From: Prunella strophiata
Lineage: Eukaryota; Chordata; Aves; Passeriformes; Prunellidae
Reading direction: 5' to 3'
Assembly (NCBI GenBank): GCA_036583965.1
Contig: JAZBQD010000014.1
Span: forward strand, 310,001 to 374,000
DNA: 64,000 nt
Shown here: one piece after another, positions 34,909 through 46,911 of the stretch
How positions within the stretch are numbered: the first letter of the stretch is position 1
How the letters are laid out: every line of letters begins with the position of its first letter
Made by a program: the position numbers and the translations under genes
The notes under the pieces: model-generated
What the model saw: only the letters and a program-made list of their open reading frames with translations
Told to the model about the DNA's origin: nothing
The model's database searches: none

Positions 34909-34933
34909 GAATATAGATATTAGATCTATATTC
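34909..34933. repeat. Perfect 10-bp inverted repeat
   Basis: GAATATAGAT (34909-34918) and ATCTATATTC (34924-34933) are exact reverse complements with a 5-nt loop, 5 bp after the LTR end. Could form a hairpin; no known role. Confidence 0.7.
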
Positions 34934-35090
34934 ATATTTTAGTCATTCAGACTAGTTTGGGACATCGGCTTCTTCCACCGTGCTCTTCCCCACTGCCCTC
35001 GAGACGCTGCAGTATCGTTTCGCAAGTTTTGGTGTTTTCTTTCTTCAGCAAGTTTTTTCTCCTGATGGGCTCCCAATGATGTGCTGTAGG

Positions 35091-38000
35091 AAAGAAAACA
35101 TGAATCCTGTCATTCCAGCTGTTTCTCAGTAATTCTTATGCCTCTGCAAGACAATCACAAATAAAAGTTATTAAAATCTATTATACAGCCTTCAGACCAC
35201 ATGAAATTTGGGAGAGGAGGAAGCAAAAAACCTTTACCAATTCCCTATAAACTTACATTCAGCAAAACATAATCAAAACACTCATATTTTCAGGAAAATT
35301 AATCCACAAACATCAGAGGTTTGTGTCCAAAAAGGAGACAGAGGAGTCCTTTTACTTTATTTGAATAAAGGGAGAGTCCATGGGGCATTCCCCTGGGGTC
35401 TCTCAAATTTTTGGAGGATGCAGCCTCCTTTCTATCCCAATTTCCTGGCTGCATTTCCCTCTCTCTTTCCCCACTGGCTGAGGTACTTGAGAGGCTCAGA
35501 CTTCCCAATACACCTGATACTGAAGATTTCCCTCCAGTGTATAACCCTCTCTTTTAATTTTTAATTCTTACAGAATTTAGGGATTCTCTTTCCTATTGTT
35601 TCTTTCATCTTACGATGTCTAATTTCATTTATCAGCAAACGTAGAGTTTATTTGTAAAAGCAAATATCTCTTCCCATTCGTCAATCAGTGGAATCCTCCC
35701 CATTGTTTCTTTTATCTCCCAGTGCTAGCTTTATCTACCAGCAGACCACAGCTTGTTTGTAAAGACAACTCCACTATTCCTCTCAATATCAAAGGAATCC
35801 ATTGAAGTTCTTGCTAACTAGAAATTTTTTATTAAGATGCATAGATCTAAAGATAGATAGATGTAAAGAGAAATTGAAATCCTTGTAAGGTGTTTCTCAC
35901 ACACAACAAGCCCATGAACTTTAACAATATCAGGATATTCAAATCTTCACAAAATGAAAAAAGGGTTTTAAGGGGGTTTCTCATCAGAGCTCCAATAATA
36001 TTTTTCAAAACTTTCATTTTTGTTTAACTTCAGAATCCAGATGTTCTCTGAAATACTTATTGAAAAACGGATTCACAGGTATCTGAAGCTGAAACACAAC
36101 TGCTCCTAAACACCTGCATTGCATTTGTTATGAGCCTTATCTGTGGCTGAGTTTTAGTTTTCCCTGGGCCTGACTGAAACCCTGTGAAAATCAGGGCAAA
36201 TATTTCCAGTGTTGAGTATGCACTGGAACACACCCAGAAGTTTCACTCACTTGTTGATTGTAGCATCCAACATGGTTCAAACCAGCCCAGTCCTTGGCAT
36301 CTTGGTCCTTCTTAATGCACAAAACCATATTATTCCTCAGTTATATCCCAGTGCCTGTGTTGATGTCCATAATGTGCCAACCCCCAGTGCAATTTGACTT
36401 TCCCTAGGAAAACTTTGGAGGGAATGAATACTCTAAAAAAAAAACCAAAAAAACCACACAAAACCCAAAAATTATTAGATTAGGGTTCAGTTCCATTTCC
36501 CTAAATGTAAAAAATGTAAAATTTGTCAAAGAAGAATTTTAGATTGCACTATCTCAAGCCTTTGCTAATTTGGAAGCATCTCATTAGAGTTTTGTTCTAA
36601 GGTCTGTGCTCATGGATACATTTTGGCTTTAAATAAAAGCTGTGATGTGTTGGGGGTGGTATTTTCATTAAAGTTTGAGGGGTTATACTGCCTTTACAAA
36701 GTGCAGCAAGTCCTTATCTGAAACATTACATCCACAGTCAACTGTGTTCAGAAAAGTGGAGTCCAAGTGGAATTAAACTGGTGGAGACATGGGGAAGCAC
36801 AGCTTGTGTTACCAAAGGAGCCTTTATTTTTGAAAAAATACAGAGAGAAACAAAATCAGTTGAGCAATTGATGCCAGCGAGGGAGGAAGAGCTAATTCAA
36901 AGTTGATGTGAGGACAGCTTTTGAGCAAACTATTTTTTTTTTTTTTTTCCCCAGCAGCTCTTTCAAAAAGGGAGTAGGTTGCAGTTCAGTTGCCATGACC
37001 AGCTGAACTAAAGCATGCACAGAAATGTACCAACCATTCACTGCTTGACAGATTTGACAGAGAGGAAGTAAACTGGATTAGAGCAGGGAGAGAGAAAAAT
37101 CCTTTGGCACTGGATTTGCTAAGTAACTTCAAAAAAGAAAAAAGTCACTTCAGAAAGACTGGGTGGTAAGATCCTAATGCAGAGCAGATGGTAGTTTTCA
37201 CTTCAGTCACTCCTTTATAGATGTTATCCTAACTAAATAGCTCACATAAAAACAACATAGGCTTTAATTTTTGCTGAATTTTTACACTGAATTAGCTCTT
37301 TAGAATGAAACATATTTTGTAACTTCATGAAGATAAACTCTTTGTAGTGCCTTTAACTAAGGACATTTGGCATGTTTATTTCTAAGTGTCACACTGAATG
37401 ATTTTTTTCCCCCCCAGCACAAGTAGTACTTGTACCAACTATGTTTTCTTAAAAAATATTAAGAAAACTTGAGCTATTGAAGGCAACCCCAATTACTTAT
37501 GCAGATACTTTGTGTCCTCTCTGAATAACAGAAGTTCATGGCTGTTGGGCTTTGAACTTTCACTACATCTTAAAAATAGATTTCTGTTATTAAAAGAGCA
37601 ATCATCTTTCTCCCTTTCACTCTAGAAATTCCAAAGTTAAATACTGTGTGAAAGAGAAGCCATTTGCTTGGTCACTTCTTGTGCAGCAGGGAAAAATACC
37701 AAAACCCAAAACACTAAAACATAAGGAATAAGCACAATATATCTATTGCAAATGACCTGAATATTTAGATTTGCTCAGTGTCTTGATGATCTCCTTGATA
37801 CTCAGAGATCCACCTGGATGGGAGATCTCAGCTGTGTGTTCTGGAAAGGCTGAGAAGAATTTGTCTGCACTGAGCTCCTGCTCTAGGTTGGCATCACAAA
37901 GCTCTGATGTTTCTGGCTTGGTAGTGGAGGCAGAAACTTAAAGAACTTTCATTTTGCTGTTAATATCTTACATCAATTGAAAAAAAAAAAAATCACTTAC

Positions 38001-41000
38001 AAGTCTCCTTAACTATCCACTTCTGAAATTCTAATGACTTTTATGAATGTTGCTCTTTTACACTCCAGCAGGCTGAAAGAATATTACATGGTTCTTCGTG
38101 TTCTATCAGAGCCTTACAAATGTTATTTTGCTGACTTCTTGAGAAGAAGCTCCTCTCTCTTTTTCATAAATAATTAGTGTCCCCAAATGCTGGATGCAGA
38201 TTCATTAGAGCTTTGTTATACTGTCTCTTTTATTTCACACTTGTTTGGTTTATGAGTGGAATTCATTTTTCTTGTGCTGCTGATTTGCAAACAAAGCCTA
38301 TTGCTAATTTGATCCATAGAAGATGACAGGAAACTGTGCTGAGATAAAATACTTGACTGCTTCCAAGTGTTTTGTTACAAATGCTGGAAGACATCCCCAC
38401 AGTCAGGTGTGTTAGAGACTGGTGTGTCATTTTGGGCATGGAGTTCATTTAATGTGTTTCTGAAGTTCTGACTGCACCATCACAGCTGTGCTTGTTACTC
38501 TGCTGTTGTACCTTAGCTCTAAACACATTATTGCATTTGCCATTTCACTGACTTCTATAGCCTTGGTAGTTGGCTCCTCCTCATAGTCACAAAGGAAGAT
38601 TTTGATTTTTAATTTTATGGAAACTTTTGAAATTGCTATTTTTTTCTCTTCCTTTCCCATCTTTCTGGTGGATTTTTAAATCCTTGCCGTATCACTACAA
38701 ATCAAAAATCTTCTCTCATGGCTAATTCATATTTCTTTGAGCTAATGGCATAAAGTAGCCTTGTAATATTTATTTAGTCTTCCTTACAATTGTCAGCTTC
38801 AGAATAGTTTCTCTAATGCTAACATCTCTCTATTGAAAATCATGTCAGGTTTCTACAGCACTCCTGTAAGAACTCATAATATGTGCCACCATGTGATTAT
38901 TTTTTTTTCTCTCATCCAGATCTTTACAGGCTGCAATCAGGTCCACAGAGAATAGAGAAAAATCTGTGCATTTTCATTTCTGAAGATGACAACCTTTGTT
39001 GTACTACCCCACACAACTATCAGCTGTTTGCAGAGGTGATGACTGTTGGTGTGGTAGGTAGATAAGGATGAGGAAGAAAATGATTCTTGACTAGCTGAAG
39101 TCAGTAAGAGTTTTTCTTGACCTCTAAATCCATGATACTACAGCTGTGCGTATAGTTTGCACTCAAAACATTTTCCTTTTACACAGGAGAGTCCCCCTCA
39201 AAAATATTCAAATTTAATTTGAGGAAAGGGTTGACTTTATGTGATCCTTGGGAGCAGGGGTGTTTGACTAGGAACACAAACCTTTTCCTTGCCACTTACA
39301 ACAGGCTGCTTTCACTCTGTTTTATAGCATCATGTTTTCCTGTTGATTTTTTCTTTTACTTAATGCTCTTGATTGCATACTGTTGTGAAGATTACCAGCA
39401 AAGTAAACAGGAGGATTTGTTATCTGTGCTTTCTGTTAAGTGACAGCATTCTGTGGGAAGTGCAGCCTGTAACTGCTCTGAGGAACCTGTACCCAGAGCT
39501 GAATGAAGTGTTGCTCTAGTTTGCTAATGGCTAGGTACAGAACATTTCTTTGTCTTGTGGGCTTCATAATTTCATCTAAATACCAAACTGCAATCAGTGC
39601 CTGGTCCCACAACTGTGGGTGGCTCTTCCTTGTTGTTTTAGGTCCCACAAGATGATTTGCTCCACTGCTTTCTTTTCAGAAGCTTTTTTGAAAGCTGCCA
39701 CAGCTACAACTGGAAAGGACTTTCCAGCCAAAGGAAATTTCTGTGTAGAGGATTTCACAATGGGGCATCCAAAACAGATATGAAGAGCTTTTCAGCTGGC
39801 TGGATGAGGTACCTTTACAATTTTTTTAGATTTTCTCTTTTTTTTTTAGATTGTCTCTTGCCTGCACTTGCAGTCAGTTCCCATGAGCTGCATGGCTCTT
39901 TTACCATGGCAGCCCTTTGCCACACTCCCCCTGGGATGCTGTGCAGCTCCTCTCCCTTTCCTTCTCCTGCTGCTTGCATTCATCTCCTCTAAAGTCCCAT
40001 TTGCTTCTGGGCTCGCTGCTTCTTTTAGCTTTATAGGCTAAGACAGTAAAAATAAAGTTGATATTTTGTGGCATCAAACCAATGCTTTGGTCGTGTAGTC
40101 AGCCTTCTGTTTCTGCCCACAATGAAAATTTGTGTAACACTTTTCCCCTGATTTAATTCAAAGCAGCAGTGCCAGACCTCCATACAGTTGTTTGGGGGTT
40201 TTTGTTTGTTTGTTGGGTTTTGTTCCCCTTTATTTTCCTGTTGCTATTATCTAGTTCCCTATTTTAAACTCTTCAGGGCAGGTACTCTACTACATATAAA
40301 TTATAAAAACATAACAGTAGGGAGATGGTCATGACTGTGAGAGGTCCATGCTTGGGGAACTTGAGTCTGGAGGAGTCCAAGCCTTGTCCTTCTGCTCAAA
40401 GCAGCCAGTGCCATCTCCTCTTTCCTGGCACATTCAAGTTCTCCTTCTCTCTGCACTCCTGACAACACCTGAGAAATTAGCTGCATTTTAACTCAAAATT
40501 ATTTGCAAAGCTGAATGTTTCTAAACATAAATCACTTGCCTGGGTCTCCAGTGGACACAATTTTCCTTTCATTTGGTTGCTGTGGCTCTGAACAGCCAGA
40601 TTACCTCAATTTATGCATAATTTGCAGTCCCTTTGCTGTGAGTCACCAGGGCTGTTAAAGTGACTTGTGTCATGGGTGTTTTTTCATGCAGCACGAGTGA
40701 AAATGTGTTTCTTTCTAACTGTGACACTAAAGTAAACTCCTGGCTCAGGACAGCACCTGGATTTCACTGCTGAATACAGGGCAAATTTTGCATTTCAGCA
40801 AGGCAAGGCAATACACTGCTTGTTCCTTTGCAATTATCTAAAGATAAGCCAAATGTGGGGAGAAAGGGACATAGGAGATATTTGGGCCAGGACCCTGTGG
40901 ATGGAATTTAGCCTTAATGGCTCCAGTCAGCCTCCCCTGGCCTTTCTTACACTCCCTGTTGAAGCATATGGGGATTTGGCTTGTTCAGACACAGTGAGTT

Positions 41001-43274
41001 CAGCTGATACCATCAGGATACTGATAACTCATTTAGTGGTTTGGTTTTATTTCCCTCTAAAATAGCTGTAACTTTCCTATACTCTGTGCTGACCCACTGT
41101 GTTAAAAAAAAAAATATATATATCCCCCCCAAAAGTCCAACAAGAACATCCTCCCATGCAGGTACTGGGTATTGTGGATGTCCAAGGTGGTGAGTTTTTG
41201 CTGTGGAAATCCCAAAATCAGAAGGTAGGCAAGCTTTTTGTACTCATAAAATTTCACACTAGACAAATGTTGCATAGTTCAGGGCAGATAAAAGACATAG
41301 GCAGCTTCTTTTCTGCTTAATTATTTCTCTCCCCTCCTTATTCCTAAGGCCTGTAGTTAAGTGTTTTAAGGTACAATCTGTCACAATGAAATTATGATCA
41401 TGTAAAGATTAAGATTATGTAAATGCCTGATTTCTTTGCATCCCATCTGGGTTTTAAGGAGGCAAGTAAGTGATAGTGTCATACCTACAAATAATTTTTT
41501 CTATATATTTCAGGGCCTATAATTACTCTGGCTGCTTATTATGCCATTTATGTAATGTATAAATGCTTCTGTTCCCAGCTTTTGTGTTTTAGTGGTTGTC
41601 ATTTTCTTGCTGGCACCTTTTACCCAATGGGACTTTAAAGTGACACTAAGTAGCTGGAGAATCAAGAGATCCTTTTTGGGTTTTGTGGTTTCTATCCTGT
41701 TGCCCACAGTTCTGAAGTGCACACATTTTGCTCAGTTTTTATGCCACATGTCAAAAGAGAGGATAAAATCCAAGTTTGAAGAAGTCTGCAGTTTTGGCTA
41801 TTTTTGTTATCTGGTAGCAATGGTAAAACTGAGACACAAGGGAGAAAGTGGGGGAGATGTGACATGTTATATGCCTGAGTCTCAGGAAATTAAATTTTCT
41901 GTAACTTTTCCAGGGTTTTTTATCAGGCTGTAACAGCAATGTTACAGGACATTTAAGTCCTGTTCAGGTACTGAATTGCAGATTTCTGGTTACACCTGAA
42001 GCCAAGTGTGGCTGCTTTGTGACACAGCAGCACTTGTCTGGCCTGGTTGCTACTAAAATCCATTTTCATCATTGTCTCAGTTTCATATACCCTGCTCCTC
42101 TGAGCATTCCTGCAACCTGAGAAAATGACAGAAAAAGACATTAAAAGACAGTAGAACTCTCTGTCTTGTCAGAGTGACTCATGAAAGGAGACAGACATTC
42201 TTTCAGTTGCTGTTTCTATTCCATACCTCCAGCCTGGCCTCCCACATCTGTAAATCTGTGTTGTACCCTTCATACTGGTGTTAAGTGTGACTTAACACAG
42301 AATCAGTTCTTCTGGTAAATAACTGATCTGCTTATTCCTTAATTGGATGTGTCTTGTAGCATACAACTTTTAATTTTTTTTTATTATTTTTTTTTGTACT
42401 TAAAAGCCTCTGCAATTAAATTCAAAGTGCTGATCTCCACAAACTTGGAACTGCCTACAGTTTTTATTGTAAATACTTGTTGGATAAAACTGTTTCCCCT
42501 GGTAATGAAGGTTGATAGGAGGTAAAACAGTTGTCACAGTTCAACAGGCAGAGAAAATTGTTTGTTTGTCTGTTTTTCTTACTGTTTCTGCTTTCATTAA
42601 AGCAATGCTCTCACTGGAATATCTAAGTAGCTGTAATGCTTGCCAGAGGATTATTACTTCTTTATTACAGTGTAAATCAACTCTGAGCACAATTTTAAAA
42701 TACAAACACAAATAAGATGTTTCTAAAAAAACCCTAACTGTAAGTTGAATTTTCTGGTGTTCCATTTTGAGCCATAAACAAGAGAAACAGAATTTTATTT
42801 TGGCTTTTCCTCTGGCCTGAAGCCAGAATTGCTCCTTGTGCTGAGGATCCCTGTGCCTGAGCTGGTGGCTGGACACCAGTGAGGTCTGAAAGTCCCTTGG
42901 AGAAGCTGGAGCATGAAGGATGGTTTGGGAAGAGGAGGGAAAGAGCTTGCTTGCTCTCACAGGCACTGTGTGTTATAAAGCCTTTTATGAACTTGCTGTA
43001 AATTTATGAGTTTATGTGCCTTTTATGAACTTGCAGAAATTGCAGGCAGGCATTCAGATTCCCAGGTTTCTCTGCCTGGTTGGCTAGCCTAGTTCATTTT
43101 ATTAACTGGTACTTCCAATTTATTCAATCTTCCCTTTTGAAACAGAAATCTCTTGCTACCAGTATTGATTCATTTACTTTGAAAAAATATGAATGTCTGG
43201 CTTCAAAATTATTTTTGAGATACTCCTCCTAGAACATATTCACTACTTACTGCACCCAAGAGTTGGTTTCTTTT
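35091..43274. other. Unique-looking non-coding DNA
   Basis: No gene, RNA or clear transposon is seen in these 8 kb. It has scattered short homopolymer runs (T run 36932-36948, A run 37980-37993). Open frames stay below about 145 codons and lack domains. This may be intronic or intergenic. Confidence 0.5.
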
Positions 43275-43535
43275 CCCAAGTAAAAAGAATCAGGACAAGA
43301 GGAGATGGCCTGGAGTAGCACCAGTGGAGGTTTAGTTGGATATTAGGGAAAATTTCTTCAGAGGAACTTGTCAAGCACTGGAACAGGCTGCCCAGGGAAG
43401 TGGTGGAGTCCCCAGCCCTGGAGGGATTTAAAGGGAGTGTACATGTGGCACTTGGGGACTTGGTTCAGTGCTGGGGTAAATCAGACTCTGGTGATCTCAG
43501 AGGTCTTTCCCAACCTAAATGATTTCAGGAATCCA
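43275..43535 (+). mobile_element. CR1 LINE 3' fragment
   Basis: Runs through GACAAGAGGAGATGGCCT, TTGGATATTAGGGAAAATTT, CACTGGAACAGGCTGCCCAG and TGGTGATCTCAGAGGTC, the standard CR1 3'-end order, truncated at the 5' side. One of the better preserved CR1 copies in the window. Confidence 0.85.
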
Positions 43536-44021
43536 TGACTTCTGGGTGCCAGCACCTTTGGTGGCAGCAGACCTGTTGGCCACCAAGGCCTTGGCTGCCA
43601 CATTCCTGTAGCAGAGCCTGCAATTGAAGCATTTTTGCTGCAGCACAAGGGCTCTGGCTGGGCATGGCAGAGTGCATGGGGACCCTGGGAGCTTTCTCTT
43701 CCCCCCCACTCACTGGGAAAGGCTGGGAGTGTGTCCCCCACCTCTTGGACCAGGAGAAAAAATTGCTGGGATCTGCCTATCCACTCTCCTGTGTTCCTAA
43801 TGGACCCCAGCTGATATAATTAAGAACCTAATCACAGAGGTTCAAGATAGAAAAGATATATTAGACAATATTGTTCATTGCCTTGGGACCAGCACAAGAT
43901 TGTTTCCTGTGAATTAGTTTGCCAACTTCAGGGGGAGTTGAGGTCTGTAGCATCATGCAGGTTCAGGCTCTTATTGAAGAGCTGCAAGGCTTATACATAC
44001 ATCTTTATTAAAGCTTTTATT
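43536..44021. other. Non-coding stretch before the A run
   Basis: GC-richer than its surroundings up to about 43800, with no supported gene. ATTAAA near 44008 lies close to the A25 run that follows. Confidence 0.5.
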
Positions 44022-44046
44022 AAAAAAAAAAAAAAAAAAAAAAAAA
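44022..44046. repeat. A25 homopolymer
   Basis: 25 consecutive A preceded by ATTAAA (44008-44013). It could be the poly(A) tail of a retrocopy, but no matching target duplication or parent gene is recognised. Confidence 0.8.
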
Positions 44047-44136
44047 GGACATTTCCATGATTTCCGTGCTTGCTTGCTCTTGCAGATTTCAGTAGTGCTA
44101 CTTCATTTCTCTGTGATAAAAAAAACTTATTAGTTT

Positions 44137-44725
44137 TTGTGTGCTCAAAGGGAAGTAGGAAAAAATAATAAAGGAAGAAATTGGAAATGAGAAAATACTT
44201 ATTAAAGCCTTATTAAGTCAGTGGAGGCCTTCAGGTTTCTTGAAGTTTCAACCAGAGCCTGATCCTTTTTCCAGTTATTTCACTTAGGGACAAGAGCTGT
44301 AAAAAAGGCTTACTTTGTTCATCTTATTTATCATTTTAATGAGGCATAGCCTATAATTCATAGTAATAATATAGCTAATAATAATAACATATATAATAAC
44401 AATAATAATAAACCATATATTTCATCAATATCTTCATTTTCAAATTTTGTGTGCTCAAAGGGAAGTAGGAAAAAATAATAAAGGAAGATATTGGAAATGA
44501 GAAAATACTTGGCCTTATTAAGTCAGTGGAGGCCTTCAGGTGTTTTGAAGTTTCAACCAGAGCATCATTCTTTTTCCAACTGATTTCACTTAAAGAGCTG
44601 GGAAAGAGGCTTACTTTGTCCATCTTATTTATCATTTTAATGAGGAATAGCCTATAATTCATAGTGATAATAACATTAATACTACTACTACTAATAATAA
44701 TAATAAATAGCTTCATTTTCAAGTT
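44137..44725. repeat. Tandem duplication of ~310 bp
   Basis: Copy 1 is 44137-44446 and copy 2 is 44447-44725. Both begin TTGTGTGCTCAAAGGG and share GAGAAAATACTT, GTCAGTGGAGGCCTTCAGGT, CATCTTATTTATCATTTTAA and CTATAATTCATAGT, each ending in an (AAT)n tract and CTTCATTTTCAA. Several indels and substitutions separate the copies, so the duplication is not new. The AAT tract at the junction may have mediated it. Confidence 0.9.
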
Positions 44726-46277
44726 AAACAAGTATTTTTAATCACAACCAAGATGGAGTTGGATAAAATGGGGCAATAAAATGTTCAAAGCCTTGCACGC
44801 TCTCAGCTTCACTATAGCTTGGGAATGTTAAATAATTTGCAGCAAATTGCTCCCACCTCACTAACAGATGAAACTAGCACACTGATATTTTGTCCCTTCT
44901 GAGATGTTACTGTGGCTGGGATACCTGGGCAAGGTCAGAGGGTGCAGACCAAGAATTACTGTGGTCAAACTCTGCCTCTGAGTGCTTGCAGTGCAACCCA
45001 GTCTAAGTTGAACTCGATTTCTTTTCAGGTAGACAAAGGTGGAGGGAGTCAGTCTGGATCCTCAGCCTGTAATTCCATATAATGAGAAGCTTCCTCCTGA
45101 AATCATCACTCTGATTGTTATGCAAGTTAAAATAAGTGCTTCTGCTGTGAGGAGCAGCAAAGCACACCACCACATGGCTTGGCACTTGCTGGCACTTAAT
45201 CTGCTGTGTCAAAGGTGAGTTAAGGCTTGGAAATTAGAAATTGGGTCTATTAACAGAGTAAATTTGTCTTAGTAACTGGGTCAGTTCCTGCAGCCTGACA
45301 GACCAGAAATGTTGAGCCTGGTCATAGTGACTCTGAAAACAGTGGAGTAAACTTCTGCATTTGTTCCAAAACAGAAAAACTCCCAAACCTTTATAAAGAG
45401 TCCTACTGGGTTTAAAATTTCTGCTGTTCAAATGGGCACACTGAAAGAATAAAAGCTTCCATTCATGTTGCATTGGTTATAGTAAGTTTGTATATTGAGA
45501 TTGGCTAAAGAGGTTCTAACTGAAGCTGTCAAGGAAAATTTTATTGTACTGTTAAACTTTATTAAATTTATTGAAAGGATAAAATGGGAATAATAAAAAT
45601 GCAAGACTGAAAACACATAATTGCAGGCTCTGAGGACCAAGCTGGTTTTGAGTAGTCAAGAGTGGTGTCTAGGGTTAGACATACAAGTGAAATCTTCAGT
45701 TCTGTTGGGAACTTTTTTGTTCCCTATGAAATATTGTAACAGTGCTGGGAACCCTGTGATGGCTGTGTCCACCAGGACCAGGTTGGATTGCATCTGCTGT
45801 GTGGGAATTCTTGGCTGCAAACCCTGTCTGTGCAAGCTGGAGCTTCAGGCTGGGCAGCCCAAAGTGGATGCAAGTCCAGCACTTCTTCAGTCCAGCTATG
45901 CTCTGAAAGTTTAGTGGGAAAGGACCAGGAATATTTTCAGGGTACATTTTCTTGCCTTTTGGATTGCACCAGCAATTACCTGTTCTGTGCCTGCCTGCAT
46001 TCTCTTTATTTCATCTTTTCAAAAGCCTCCCTGGCTGTTTTGGGTCTGACCTGACATATCCAAAGGGATAAGGTGAAGGTGGCTCCACAGTAGAAAACAA
46101 TCCCAGGTGAAAAGCTGGTGGGAAAGGGGGATGGTGGTGGGGAGGTGTTTTCAAATTGTTTCAAATAAATGTTTATTTATTGCAAAGTGTCCATAAAAAA
46201 TACCTTTACTTCAGCCAGTTTAGTGTTGAGTGTTTAACTAAAGGAATTGCTATAATATTTTTTTTTACAAGACTAAA

Positions 46278-46289
46278 ATATATATATAT

Positions 46290-46340
<51 letters not shown>
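46278..46340. repeat. Compound TA/CATA/CA microsatellite
   Basis: (TA)n, then (CATA)n, about 12 CA units, then (TA)n. The outer TA arms can pair with each other. Confidence 0.95.
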
Positions 46341-46890
46341 CATGAAGAAAATTAATTTTAAGTGGAAGCAAGCTTAAATGATTGAGAATGTTGCAGTCAG
46401 AATCACAGCAGAAGCATATGGGAAGTTGCCTTAACAATAATCTGTGAACCCTGCAGTAGCATGTATATTCTAGGTACTGTGAACTGCCAAAATCCTGCCA
46501 AAATCTTGCTCCTGTCCCTTGCATGGGGCACAGAGTCAGTGGGAAGGGTTGTCTGGGGCTTGGCTGAGCCCACGTGGCTCAGTTGGATTATGGTCTCATC
46601 AAGAGCTCAGAGACACCTCTAAAACCAATCACAGAGCATTTCTGCCTGTTACACACAAGATGTAAAAGTAAGATGCTTTAGTCTGCAAGTGCTGGTGTAA
46701 CAGCCATCAGTACTAATAATAATACAAGCAAGCTTTTAGGAGCAGTGAGTATATAAGAAAGAGCAAGGAGTTGAAAAATCAATAGGCAAACCAAATGATT
46801 ACCGACTCTGCCAGAGTCAGGCTATAATTTACACTCTCCAGAACTTGTTTGCATGTTTATCAGCTTGTTTATCAGCTTGATATTTAAGTA

Positions 46891-46911
46891 AATATATATA
46901 TATATATATAA
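46891..46911. repeat. (TA)n microsatellite
   Basis: About ten TA units inside AT-rich sequence. Confidence 0.9.

Larger units (their letters stand above)
33930..35090 (+). mobile_element. Older ERV-derived block, LTR plus possible leader
   Basis: The block is richer in CpG than its flanks. The segment 34100-34330 has a CATAAAAGGGGACTGCTGG promoter-like string and songbird ERV-like sequence. The segment after 34330 has the layout of an LTR (listed separately). The segment 34950-35090, with several CpGs (ACATCGGC, CTCGAGACGC, GTATCGTTTCGC), may be ERV leader or gag-start sequence. No gag or pol frame is recognisable. Block edges are approximate. Confidence 0.5.
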
